From SVEL01 sp964573715 (GTDB lineage Bacteria; Bacillota; Clostridia; Lachnospirales; Lachnospiraceae), in NCBI GenBank assembly GCA_964573715.1, contig CAZNKR010000003.1:6401-70400 (forward strand): a stretch of 64,000 nt of DNA, written 5' to 3'. The notes below the pieces were generated by a model. The model saw nothing but the letters and a program-made list of their open reading frames with translations. It was not told where the DNA came from and made no database searches. Of this stretch, positions 42,969 to 52,087 are shown one piece after another. A program made the position numbers and the translations under genes. The stretch's first letter is position 1. Each line of letters begins with the position of its first letter.

Positions 42969-43562
42969 TTATTGACATAGTTCATAAGTGTCTTTAAATA
43001 CTTCTTTCTTGATTATATAAATATCATATTCATCATCAAAGGTATAGCAGATATAGTCACCCACCAAACCATTCATATATTTATCATAATCCCACTTTGT
43101 AAATATCTTAGCATTTTTTGTAAGAGTCTTGGCATATATTTTTCCCTTGCCATTAGTGATACAGCTCTTTGCATATGGCAAAAGCTCAATATGTTCATTG
43201 GTATCCATATACATTCCATAATACAAGGCAGTGGCCACATCTACATGTGCGTTAATATCATAGCCTTCCTTAATGATCAAATCGTAACAAATAGTAGAAC
43301 AGCTAACTAAATTTCCACTATCTCCTGAATTTTCATTTGAATTTTCATTTGAATTTTCATTTGAATTTTCATTTGAATTTTCATTTGAATTTTCATTTGT
43401 GCTTTGAACATCGTCAGGTGTTTTATTTGTAATGCCACATTTTGAGAACACTAAAGCACTTAACTTGCCTACATTCCAAATATTCACATAAACTCTGTGC
43501 AATATTCCCATCCTTTGAGGAATGGGAAATAAATACTTGCTCATCCATTTAGTAATTTCCAC
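42969..43562 (-). CDS. Hypothetical protein with NENS repeat and PGDYG-like C-terminus
   Basis: The 197 residues have an N-terminal part (MEITKWMSKYLFPIPQRMG) without a signal peptide. Six perfect Asn-Glu-Asn-Ser repeats (about residues 56-79) follow. The Cys-containing middle region reads STICYDLIIKEGYDINAHVD. The C-terminus GLVGDYICYTFDDEYDIYII with FKDTYE faintly resembles small PGDYG-domain proteins; I treat that as tentative. It starts 6 bp after the GGDEF-EAL gene, so the two are probably co-transcribed. The function is unknown. Confidence 0.7.
   Translation of the reverse strand: MEITKWMSKYLFPIPQRMGILHRVYVNIWNVGKLSALVFSKCGITNKTPDDVQSTNENSNENSNENSNENSNENSNENSGDSGNLVSCSTICYDLIIKEGYDINAHVDVATALYYGMYMDTNEHIELLPYAKSCITNGKGKIYAKTLTKNAKIFTKWDYDKYMNGLVGDYICYTFDDEYDIYIIKKEVFKDTYELCQ
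43326..43397. repeat. 12-bp coding minisatellite, six perfect copies
   Basis: TGAATTTTCATT repeats six times without a mismatch, encoding (NENS)6 on the minus strand. The unit is a multiple of three, so slippage changes protein length but not frame. Confidence 0.97.
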
Positions 43563-43568
43563 CTAGAT

Positions 43569-45749
43569 TCATTTATCTTCAATTGAACTATGTCTTTTTA
43601 TTCCAAGAAATACTCTTTCATATTCCTGATAAGGCACTGGTTTACCAAACAAATATCCCTGAATCATTGATACCTTCATATTCTTTAGGGTATCGAACTG
43701 TGCTCTAGTTTCCACACCTTCAACGCATACCTTAACATCTAACCTTTCTGATAATTCTGTAATAAGACGTACAAAGGTTTGTGCATAATCATCCGAAACA
43801 ATATCATCCACAAATATCTTATCTACCTTAATAATATCAAAGTCCATCTGCTTTATGTAATTAAGTGAAGAATAACCTGTACCAAAATCATCAAGTGCGA
43901 TTTCAACACCAAGCTCCTTTATTTCACTAATAACCTTCTTCATATTATTCATATCATTTATAGCTAGGCTCTCTGTAACTTCAAGAATAATATTGTTTGG
44001 ATTAACACCTGTTTCATTAATAATGTTAGTAATAACATCCACGATATTATTTTGAACAAGCTGAACAATTGATATATTAATATGAATTTTTCTATTAATT
44101 CCAAGGTCAGACCAATATTTTGAAATAATACATACTCTTCTTAAGAATACCTCCCCAATAAATACAATAAGACCTAAATGCTCTGCAAGAGGTATAAACT
44201 CATTTGGAGAAATAAATCCAAGCTTCATACTATTCCATCTAATAAGTGCTTCACCACCTATACATTCTTCTGTTTTGGCATCAATAATTGGCTGAATGTA
44301 TACCTCAAATTCATTACCACCTAATTTAATTGCAGAACGCATATTTTTCTCTAGGTCTAATCGCTTAATAGATGATGCTTCATCTTTAATGTTGTAGTAT
44401 TCTATTCTGTTTTTTCCGCCCTTTTTGGCATCATACATAGCAATATCAGCTTTTTTAACAAGCTCATTTACATCATTTCCTTCATCTGGATAGCTAACAA
44501 CACCCATACTCATAGTACAGTAATATTCTGTACCATTTAAATCCCATGGTTTATTAAATAAATGCTTAATTTGATGTAGTATATCCTCCACACGATACAT
44601 TTGGGAAGGTTCAACAATAATAACAAACTCATCGCCACCCATACGATAACAATTATCTTCAATACCAGGAATCTGTTGAAGTCCTAGAGATATCATCTTA
44701 AGAAGCATATCTCCATACTGATGTCCTAAGCCATCATTAATATGCTTAAAATTATCTAAATCTAAGAACATCACGTATCCGGTTTCATCGCTTTCTATCG
44801 CCTCAGATATATATTTCTCCATATCTGCTTCACAACGCATACGATTATATAATCCAGTTAAAAAGTCATTGTTTGCTTGAAATTCTATTCTTTTTTCAAT
44901 CTTTTTCTTTTCAGTTATATTGGTAACATTACATACCATAACTTTTCGTGTATCCACCCATTTTATCTGATTGAATTTAATATCATACCATGCTTGATGA
45001 CGTGATTCATAGGTTTCAAAATATGCACAGGTTCCATTCATAATATCGCAATTTTCACATGGATGTTTCATGCCACATAAACCAAAATCATAACAATGAA
45101 GGCCTTCCATATCATTATTAATCATCATCTTCATTGTATCATTTGCAAAAAGAATCTTTTTATCTTCTCTGTCAATTACAAACAAACCACTACCTACATT
45201 GTCTAAAATATCTCTCATAGCCTTATAAGAGCTTACTAGTGAATTCTTGTTAATCCTTTTTTGTAAAATACTTTGAAGGATTTTGTTTACATCAAAAACA
45301 AACTGCACAGTTTTCCTATCCCAAGTTCTTTTATCATTGGAATCTGCAACAACAAAATACATTGGAAGGTTATCTGCAACCTTTATAGGCACAACAAGCA
45401 GGGCTTTTAAGCCAAGCCCTGCTAATATTGGATTTTCTTCTTGATATTTGGAAGCATCATATCTAAGTGCTCCATTGTATTTTGTAATACTTTCTGTAAT
45501 TAATCTGCTATCTAACCCAGTAAACTTAGATATTCCATTATCTGGAATCCACTCTAAAATACTAGAAATCTGCATAACATCTGTATCCCACTTAAACAAA
45601 GATAGATTAGATACCTGCAAATAATTTCCTACCACTTCAAAAATACTTCCCACGATAGTTTCGAAAGGTTCTTCACTTTCAAGATGTTGTAGAACTAAAG
45701 TCGTGGCTTCATTTCTTTTCGCATCATCTTCAATATTTACTTTTTCCAT
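43569..45749 (-). CDS. GAF-PAS-GGDEF-EAL cyclic-di-GMP protein
   Basis: The 726 residues form, in order, a GAF-like domain (about 10-165), a PAS domain (about 170-280), GGDEF (about 290-455) and EAL (about 465-715). The GGDEF motif is intact (RMGGDEF), but no RXXD inhibitory site is seen before it. The EAL domain keeps GGEALIRW, EVTESL, LDDFGTGYSS and VEGVET, so phosphodiesterase activity is likely. The PAS domain has five clustered Cys, including HPCENC, which could bind a metal or sense redox state. It is a cytoplasmic regulator of c-di-GMP with no membrane helix. The downstream NENS-repeat protein may be its partner. Confidence 0.93.
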   Translation of the reverse strand: MEKVNIEDDAKRNEATTLVLQHLESEEPFETIVGSIFEVVGNYLQVSNLSLFKWDTDVMQISSILEWIPDNGISKFTGLDSRLITESITKYNGALRYDASKYQEENPILAGLGLKALLVVPIKVADNLPMYFVVADSNDKRTWDRKTVQFVFDVNKILQSILQKRINKNSLVSSYKAMRDILDNVGSGLFVIDREDKKILFANDTMKMMINNDMEGLHCYDFGLCGMKHPCENCDIMNGTCAYFETYESRHQAWYDIKFNQIKWVDTRKVMVCNVTNITEKKKIEKRIEFQANNDFLTGLYNRMRCEADMEKYISEAIESDETGYVMFLDLDNFKHINDGLGHQYGDMLLKMISLGLQQIPGIEDNCYRMGGDEFVIIVEPSQMYRVEDILHQIKHLFNKPWDLNGTEYYCTMSMGVVSYPDEGNDVNELVKKADIAMYDAKKGGKNRIEYYNIKDEASSIKRLDLEKNMRSAIKLGGNEFEVYIQPIIDAKTEECIGGEALIRWNSMKLGFISPNEFIPLAEHLGLIVFIGEVFLRRVCIISKYWSDLGINRKIHINISIVQLVQNNIVDVITNIINETGVNPNNIILEVTESLAINDMNNMKKVISEIKELGVEIALDDFGTGYSSLNYIKQMDFDIIKVDKIFVDDIVSDDYAQTFVRLITELSERLDVKVCVEGVETRAQFDTLKNMKVSMIQGYLFGKPVPYQEYERVFLGIKRHSSIEDK

Positions 45750-45956
45750 TCAAGCTACTCCTGATAATAAAATATGCCTAATAAAATATGCTGTTAGATT
45801 TCCCAAACATATCTCACTGCAATAATTACTAAAATTTTATCACAGAATTCCAAAGAATGAAACTACAAATTTATATATTCATCTATAATAAAACTGTTTT
45901 CTTCTGTATTACTTTTAATTTTAAAATACATATTAAAATTTCTATCAAAAATTAAA

Positions 45957-48305
45957 TTATTCACTTCTGAGTGCTTCTACTGCGTCTTTCTTTGCTGCCA
46001 TTCTAGCTGGAATATGTCCACCTATCATTGTAAGTAAAGTACTAAGTACTACCAAAAATACAGCATGAGAAAGCTTAAGATTTGCAACACCTTCTAAATC
46101 AGTCAAATTGTACAATATGGCATTAACAGGTAAAGTAATTAGATAAGCAATACCAATTCCTAGCAATCCAGAAAATACACCAAGAATACAGGTTTCTGCA
46201 TCAAATACACGGGTAATATCCTTCTTTCTTGCACCTAAAGCACGTAATACTCCAATTTCCTTTGTTCTTTCAAGAACAGATGTATATGTGATAATGCAAA
46301 TCATAATCAAACTTACAATTAATGAAATAGCTGCAAAAGCAATAAGTACAATAGTAATAGCATCCATTATGCCTCCTGTCATATCTGACATGGTGGCTGC
46401 TAAATCAGAGTATACTATTTGATCATCAATACTCTTTCCTTCATTGTAGCTTTCAATATAACTTATAATATTATCTTTGGCATCAAAATTTGTTGGATAA
46501 ACAAATATCATATAAGGTACAGCATTTCCACCAAAAATACTGATATATAATTCCTTAGTTTCTTCATCTATATCTTGAAAAGTAATTACATTTTTGTCTG
46601 ACTCAAGCTGGGCCTTTACAATTTTAGAATCCTTTTGCATATCAACCACTACTTCACACAGTTCATCTGCATATGCAATACCTGGTGCTAAAATACCTAA
46701 TGTTGCATCCTTTTTAATTCTTATTACTCCAGTAACAGTAAGGGTTAAATTACCATCTGAGTTATACATACTTTCATAATCAGTGTTTGGAACAAAAGAA
46801 CCAAACTCTGTTGAATTATAAAAATTATCATTATTTACAAGTGTGAATGTTGTTCCTACTATATCTTCAAAAGCAATTGTATCTCCAGCATTTACATCAT
46901 ATCCTAATGCTGCTAATATGGATAAATCTACTCGATTTTTTTCATCAACAACGAGAACAATATCTGTTGCCTCTTTTGGATATTCACCCTCAAGTACATC
47001 ATAATTCTTCTCAAGATAAGTGCCTTTTGATGGATCAAGAACTGAAGGATATGAAGATAAACCTGCATTGGACATATTTGTAAAATTAGCCTCACCTGAC
47101 ATGAATTTATTTACAAAAGAAGCAGGAACTATTGTGCCATCCACATCTCTAAGCAGGTTCATTGAAACAAGTCTTAAATATCCAACACTTTGGCAATCCT
47201 TTGCATCTATATCTTCAAGATAAGACATAAACTCATCACTAAAATTATTCTCATGAGTCTGTACACTTGCACTTGAATCATATACATATACCTCGTCCGA
47301 ATCCACAAATTCAACTTTGCCTGACATCTTATCAGACATCTCAGCAGACATTTCATTCATAGCTTCTTCATCTATAGTAGAGGACTGCTTTGAAATAGTA
47401 ATTGGAAACTCTGCCAATGCATTTTGTTGGAAAATATCAATCTGTTCCTTAAATCCATTGGATAAGGATAAAATAACTGCAATACCTATAATGCCAATAC
47501 TAGAAGCAAATGCTGTAAGTGCTGTTCTACCTTTTTTTGTTTTAATATTATTAAATGATAATCTTAAAGCAGTAATAAAGCTCATGCTAGTTTTCTTTAA
47601 TGAAAACTTATCAACATTTTCTTCTGATTCATAAGGATTTGTATCAGATATTATCTTTCCATCCAAAAATTCAACTATTCTATCTGAATAATCATGGGCA
47701 AGCTTTGGATTATGCGTAACCATAATAACTAGTCTGTCCTTTGATAAAGACTTTATAAGCTCCATAATTTGAACACTAGTACTTGTATCAAGTGCACCTG
47801 TTGGTTCATCACAAAGCAAAATGTCTGGATTGTTTGCTAAGGCTCTAGCTATAGCCACTCTTTGCATCTGTCCTCCAGATAACTGATTTGGCTTTTTATG
47901 CATATGTTCTTCAAGACCGACCTGTGTTAATGCTTCAATGGCCTTTTTATGTTTTTCTTCTCTTGACACTCCACTAAGTGTCATACCAAGCTCTACATTT
48001 TCTATAATTCCAAGATGAGAAATCAAATTGTAGCTTTGAAATACAAAGCCTATTGTATTATTCCTATAAGCATCCCACTCAGTTTCTTTAAAGTTCTTTG
48101 TGGATTTTCCATTAATAATCAAATCCCCATCATCATATCTATCCAAACCACCAATAATATTCAGACAGGTAGTTTTTCCTGAACCGCTAGTTCCTAAAAT
48201 AGACACGAATTCCTTCTTTCTAAAAGAAACGGAAATTCCATCTAATGCTTTTGTAATATTTCCACCAACATTATAGTGTTTTTTAATATTAATAAGTTGT
48301 AACAT
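45957..48305 (-). CDS. MacB-like ABC transporter, fused ATPase and FtsX-type permease
   Basis: The 782 residues begin with a LolD/MacB-type ATPase domain (Walker A GTSGSGKTTCLN, signature LSGGQMQRVA, Walker B LLCDEPTGALDT). One helix follows (about 250-275), then a large extracellular domain (about 290-630) and three C-terminal helices with the FtsX pattern, including VLERTKEIGVLRALGARKKDI. Half-transporters of this class export peptides or sense antimicrobial peptides. There is no partner gene; the subunit probably dimerises. AGAGGT precedes the ATG. Confidence 0.92.
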   Translation of the reverse strand: MLQLINIKKHYNVGGNITKALDGISVSFRKKEFVSILGTSGSGKTTCLNIIGGLDRYDDGDLIINGKSTKNFKETEWDAYRNNTIGFVFQSYNLISHLGIIENVELGMTLSGVSREEKHKKAIEALTQVGLEEHMHKKPNQLSGGQMQRVAIARALANNPDILLCDEPTGALDTSTSVQIMELIKSLSKDRLVIMVTHNPKLAHDYSDRIVEFLDGKIISDTNPYESEENVDKFSLKKTSMSFITALRLSFNNIKTKKGRTALTAFASSIGIIGIAVILSLSNGFKEQIDIFQQNALAEFPITISKQSSTIDEEAMNEMSAEMSDKMSGKVEFVDSDEVYVYDSSASVQTHENNFSDEFMSYLEDIDAKDCQSVGYLRLVSMNLLRDVDGTIVPASFVNKFMSGEANFTNMSNAGLSSYPSVLDPSKGTYLEKNYDVLEGEYPKEATDIVLVVDEKNRVDLSILAALGYDVNAGDTIAFEDIVGTTFTLVNNDNFYNSTEFGSFVPNTDYESMYNSDGNLTLTVTGVIRIKKDATLGILAPGIAYADELCEVVVDMQKDSKIVKAQLESDKNVITFQDIDEETKELYISIFGGNAVPYMIFVYPTNFDAKDNIISYIESYNEGKSIDDQIVYSDLAATMSDMTGGIMDAITIVLIAFAAISLIVSLIMICIITYTSVLERTKEIGVLRALGARKKDITRVFDAETCILGVFSGLLGIGIAYLITLPVNAILYNLTDLEGVANLKLSHAVFLVVLSTLLTMIGGHIPARMAAKKDAVEALRSE

Positions 48306-48426
48306 ATTTACCTCTTGTCTATAAATTTTAATATTTGGTAGTATACCACCTAGTCAATAATAATCAAATTAAATTTTAATAAATCTGATTATAGTTTTAT
48401 AAAGAAAGCATATTATAGATTAATAA

Positions 48427-48506
48427 AAAAAGCAGGTTAAAGACCAATCGCTTGTAAAGCCTACTCTAAAGTACGTTTTACAAGTAATCCATCTCTACCT
48501 GCCTTA
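48427..48506 (-). terminator. Nested hairpin terminator after guaB
   Basis: Outer arms GCAGGT (48432-48437) and ACCTGC (48497-48502), inner arms CTTGTAAA (48451-48458) and TTTACAAG (48477-48484), and an innermost TACT/AGTA. On the minus strand a TTTTTTTATTA run follows. The structure is longer and more layered than a simple terminator. Confidence 0.72.
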
Positions 48507-48514
48507 CATTAAAA

Positions 48515-49969
48515 TCAGCTGTCTATTGAATAATTTGGAGCTTCTTTTGTTATATGAATGTCATGAGGATGACTTTCTTTTAATGAAGCTGCTGAAATCT
48601 TTACAAACTTACCTGTAGTTTTAAGTGTTTCAACATTTGGAGCTCCACAATATCCCATACCAGATCTAATACCACCAATCAACTGGAATACTGTATCTTC
48701 AACTGTTCCCTTGTATGCTACACGGCCTTCAACGCCTTCAGGAACAAGTTTCTTTGCATCTGTTTGGAAATATCTGTCCTTACTGCCGTTCTCCATAGCA
48801 GCAATTGAACCCATACCTCTGTATACCTTGTATTTTCTGCTTTGGAATAATTCAAATGTTCCTGGGCTCTCATCACAACCTGCAAATATGCTACCCATCA
48901 TACAAACATTTGCACCAGCTGCGATAGCCTTTGTCATATCTCCTGAGAACTTAATACCACCATCTGCAATAACTGGAACACCATACTCTTTTGCTACTGA
49001 ATAACAATCCATAATAGCTGTAATCTGTGGAACACCAATACCTGCAACAATACGTGTTGTACAAATAGAACCAGGTCCGATACCAACCTTAACTGCATCT
49101 GCTCCAGCTTCAATAAGATCCTTTGTAGCTGCACCTGTAGCAACGTTTCCAGCGATAACCTGTACATCTGGATATGCTGCTTTGATTTTTTTAAGTGTAT
49201 CAAGAATATTCTTGGAATGTCCATGTGCAGAATCAATATTAAGAATATCAACCTTAGCAGCAACTAATGCATCAACTCTTTCCATAATATTGGCTGTAAT
49301 ACCAACGGAAGCTCCACAAAGTAGTCTACCCTGTTCATCCTTTGCAGCAAGTGGATACTTAATCTGCTTTTCAATATCTTTAATTGTAATAAGTCCCTTT
49401 AAATTGAAATCATCATCAACTAATGGAAGTTTTTCTTTTCTAGACTTTCCTAAAATTGCCTTAGCTTCTTCAAGAGTAATACCCTGTTTTGCAGTAATAA
49501 GACCCTCTGAAGTCATAGATTCTTTAATCTTCTTTGAGAAATCTGTTTCGAACTTAAGATCACGATTTGTAATAATTCCAACTAGCTTTCCATTTTCAGT
49601 AATAGGAACTCCAGAAATTCTAAATTTTCCCATTAAATCATTGGCATCTGCTAATGTATGTTCTGGTGATAATGAGAACGGGTCAGTAATAACACCATTT
49701 TCTGAACGCTTAACCTTATCTACCTCTTCAGCCTGCTGTTCAATAGACATATTCTTGTGGATTATACCGATACCACCCTGTCTAGCCATTGCGATAGCCA
49801 TGCGGTGCTCAGTAACTGTATCCATACCAGCACTCATCATAGGGATATTAAGCTTTATTTTTTTAGTTAAATATGTTGAAAGATCAATCATATTTGGTGT
49901 AACTTCTGAATAACTAGGAACTAATAAGACATCATCAAATGTAATTCCTTCGCCAACGATTGTACCCAT
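48515..49969 (-). CDS. guaB: IMP dehydrogenase
   Basis: Oxidises IMP to XMP, the first committed step to GTP. The 484 residues are a TIM barrel interrupted by two CBS domains (about 95-210). It begins TFDDVLLVPSYSEVTP, the catalytic Cys is in GIGPGSICTTRIVAG, and the flap has YRGMGSIAAM. It has a strong own promoter and a nested terminator hairpin, so it is monocistronic. Confidence 0.97.
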   Translation of the reverse strand: MGTIVGEGITFDDVLLVPSYSEVTPNMIDLSTYLTKKIKLNIPMMSAGMDTVTEHRMAIAMARQGGIGIIHKNMSIEQQAEEVDKVKRSENGVITDPFSLSPEHTLADANDLMGKFRISGVPITENGKLVGIITNRDLKFETDFSKKIKESMTSEGLITAKQGITLEEAKAILGKSRKEKLPLVDDDFNLKGLITIKDIEKQIKYPLAAKDEQGRLLCGASVGITANIMERVDALVAAKVDILNIDSAHGHSKNILDTLKKIKAAYPDVQVIAGNVATGAATKDLIEAGADAVKVGIGPGSICTTRIVAGIGVPQITAIMDCYSVAKEYGVPVIADGGIKFSGDMTKAIAAGANVCMMGSIFAGCDESPGTFELFQSRKYKVYRGMGSIAAMENGSKDRYFQTDAKKLVPEGVEGRVAYKGTVEDTVFQLIGGIRSGMGYCGAPNVETLKTTGKFVKISAASLKESHPHDIHITKEAPNYSIDS

Positions 49970-50014
49970 TTTGCATCCTCACTTTCTTAGTCGTATTTTT
50001 AAATATTAGATGAG

Positions 50015-50043
50015 ATTATAAAATATTTTGAAAGGTATGTCAA
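50015..50043 (-). promoter_or_regulatory. guaB promoter
   Basis: On the minus strand TTGACA (50038-50043), a 17-base spacer, TATAAT (50015-50020). A perfect consensus, about 45 bases before the start codon. Confidence 0.88.
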
Positions 50044-50046
50044 GCC

Positions 50047-50090
50047 ATCTCATTAATGTATTAGATATATCTCATTAATATATTAGATAT
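50047..50090. repeat. 22-bp tandem duplication next to the guaB promoter
   Basis: Copies at 50047-50068 and 50069-50090 (ATCTCATTAAT(G/A)TATTAGAT and two more bases) differ at one position. They begin four bases upstream of the guaB -35 box and fill the gap to the LtaS-like gene. Confidence 0.9.
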
Positions 50091-50118
50091 ATGAGAGAAA
50101 TATAAAATTCGAAATATA

Positions 50119-52056
50119 CTACCTTGCAAAATAATTATATTTAAGTGTTAAATCATTTTGTTGAATCTTATTATTAATAAGTTCGTTTAAATATCTTATA
50201 TTTTCCAAATCACAATCCTCATTGGTTAAAGTGCTTGAATCCTCTACATCAATCCAGCCTTTACTATAATCCTTTGGATTATTGAAGATTTGTGAAACAT
50301 CTCCATTTGAAACATAGACCTCACCATTAAACCAGGAATAGTCACTAAAGAATGCATAGCCTTGATATTGGAAATCAAATATATCATTTCCTATATAGTG
50401 CTCTTTTACATAATCTATTCCTAAAAGATTAAGGGTAGTTGGTAAAATATCTATTTGTGAATTAACCTTATCAACAATTACCTGCTCCATATTATTTTTC
50501 CATATAAAGAATGGTGTGTTATTGATTAAATTATTGTCAGTCTTTTTATATTTATCTAAAATCGTCTTGTCATTAAGTGTGTATAAATAATGATCATCAT
50601 ATCCAATAATTACTGTATTATCTAATAAATCATTGTCTTTAAGTGCCTGCATCATAAGTCCAACCATCTTATCCGTTTCAGCAGCAAATAATTTTGCATA
50701 CTCTTCTTCTGACAATTCTGGAATATTATCGCCATACTTTTCTTTAAGTAATGTGTCACTAAGTTCATTATTAGAGCCAAATGGTGTATGAGGAGTATAG
50801 GTAATAATATAATCCATGAATAATCCATCCTGATTAAACATCTTTTTATAAAAATCTGAATTTAATATTAATTCTCTATCTAATTCATAAGACAAATCAT
50901 CATACTTATATTCATCTACTAGGCCAAAATAATTATCATAACCCCAGTTTTTATAGTTTGCTTTACGTGAATAAAATTCACCTGTATTCATATGAAATGC
51001 ATTTACCGCATAGCCTTTTTCTTTAAGGAGATTTGCTAGGGAGTAAGTAAATTCATTGGTATTATACGTATATGCATTTCTTGTAATTGTAATAGGTGTT
51101 ATAAGTCCAGTATTAACCGCAAATTCAGAATTAAAGGTAGAACCACCTCCATTGTAATATGAATAATGATTTTCAAATACAAAGGAATTGTTTAATAAAG
51201 CATAAAGATTTGGCATATCTTCTTTATTTAATAGCCAGCTATCAATACCCTCTAACTGTAGAAAAATAACATTCTTGTCCTGAAATAATCCAGTATATTC
51301 ATTTGAAGTAGAATTGGTTTTATTATCATAAATATCATCAAGAAATTTTATCTCCTCTGGATCATCAGGTTCACTTGGCTTTAAAAAAGTAAGATAGAAA
51401 TCACGAATTGAATATTCATAAAAACCACATGTTTTTATTGCCTTATTTTTATCGTAAAAGCTATTGTAGATATTTTTAGGATTGTTAAAATTGTTCCACT
51501 TAAGTGTTTCTGTTTCACTTCCATAAAGTACAGGAATAAATAAGTGTATTAAAATAAAGCAGACCAAAGCTATACCCATCTGCTTTATTGATGTTTTTTC
51601 CTTATTCGGCATTTTAATGATGGCAAAAACACCTGTTGCAAGTATAAATAAACAAACAAGATAAGTAATAATGCTAGTATGAATAATAGTATCCCAAATA
51701 TAAGCACTACCTTCTCCTGCCATAGTTATAAGATTCCAATTGAAGAAAAAGCCTGTCAATTCAAAATAAATGCAATTTGTCAAAAACAATAAAAAGAAAA
51801 TCCCAAAACAAATACCATAAAAAATTCTTGCAAAACGCTTTTTCATACTTAGCGCAATAATAGCTATTAGCATAATCCATATAAACGAAAACAGTATATT
51901 TGGTGCAACTATTCTGTATTTAAAATAGCTTACTTTTCTACTAACAAATGCAATGTATCCACCCATTAAAATAAACGGAATTGTAAGAAAAATAATCTTA
52001 TATAAAAAAGTCAGTGTCGCTTGTTTTTTGCTTTTATCAATTTTAATAATATTCAT
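50119..52056 (-). CDS. LtaS-like sulfatase-fold phosphoglycerol transferase
   Basis: The 645 residues have five N-terminal membrane helices (about 15-185) and an extracellular alkaline-phosphatase-fold domain beginning DKNVIFLQLEGIDSWLL. The nucleophile motif is GGGSTFNSEF, with Thr307 at the LtaS catalytic position. Metal ligands lie in YDDHYLY and TYTPHTPF. AAAGGT precedes the ATG. It begins 31 bp after a GT2 glycosyltransferase, suggesting that a glycolipid or glycan made by that enzyme is decorated with, or anchors, a glycerol-phosphate polymer. Substrate not proven. Confidence 0.88.
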   Translation of the reverse strand: MNIIKIDKSKKQATLTFLYKIIFLTIPFILMGGYIAFVSRKVSYFKYRIVAPNILFSFIWIMLIAIIALSMKKRFARIFYGICFGIFFLLFLTNCIYFELTGFFFNWNLITMAGEGSAYIWDTIIHTSIITYLVCLFILATGVFAIIKMPNKEKTSIKQMGIALVCFILIHLFIPVLYGSETETLKWNNFNNPKNIYNSFYDKNKAIKTCGFYEYSIRDFYLTFLKPSEPDDPEEIKFLDDIYDNKTNSTSNEYTGLFQDKNVIFLQLEGIDSWLLNKEDMPNLYALLNNSFVFENHYSYYNGGGSTFNSEFAVNTGLITPITITRNAYTYNTNEFTYSLANLLKEKGYAVNAFHMNTGEFYSRKANYKNWGYDNYFGLVDEYKYDDLSYELDRELILNSDFYKKMFNQDGLFMDYIITYTPHTPFGSNNELSDTLLKEKYGDNIPELSEEEYAKLFAAETDKMVGLMMQALKDNDLLDNTVIIGYDDHYLYTLNDKTILDKYKKTDNNLINNTPFFIWKNNMEQVIVDKVNSQIDILPTTLNLLGIDYVKEHYIGNDIFDFQYQGYAFFSDYSWFNGEVYVSNGDVSQIFNNPKDYSKGWIDVEDSSTLTNEDCDLENIRYLNELINNKIQQNDLTLKYNYFAR

Positions 52057-52087
52057 TTTTTACCTTTTGCTTTACTATTCTATTATT

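Noticed and set aside
43326..43397. Regular short repeats resembling a CRISPR array
   Set aside because: The units are directly adjacent with no spacers, are 12 bp long and lie in frame inside a coding sequence.
49182..49913. Long plus-strand open frame opposite guaB
   Set aside because: It is antisense to a highly conserved gene, has no ribosome site and shows no recognisable protein family.
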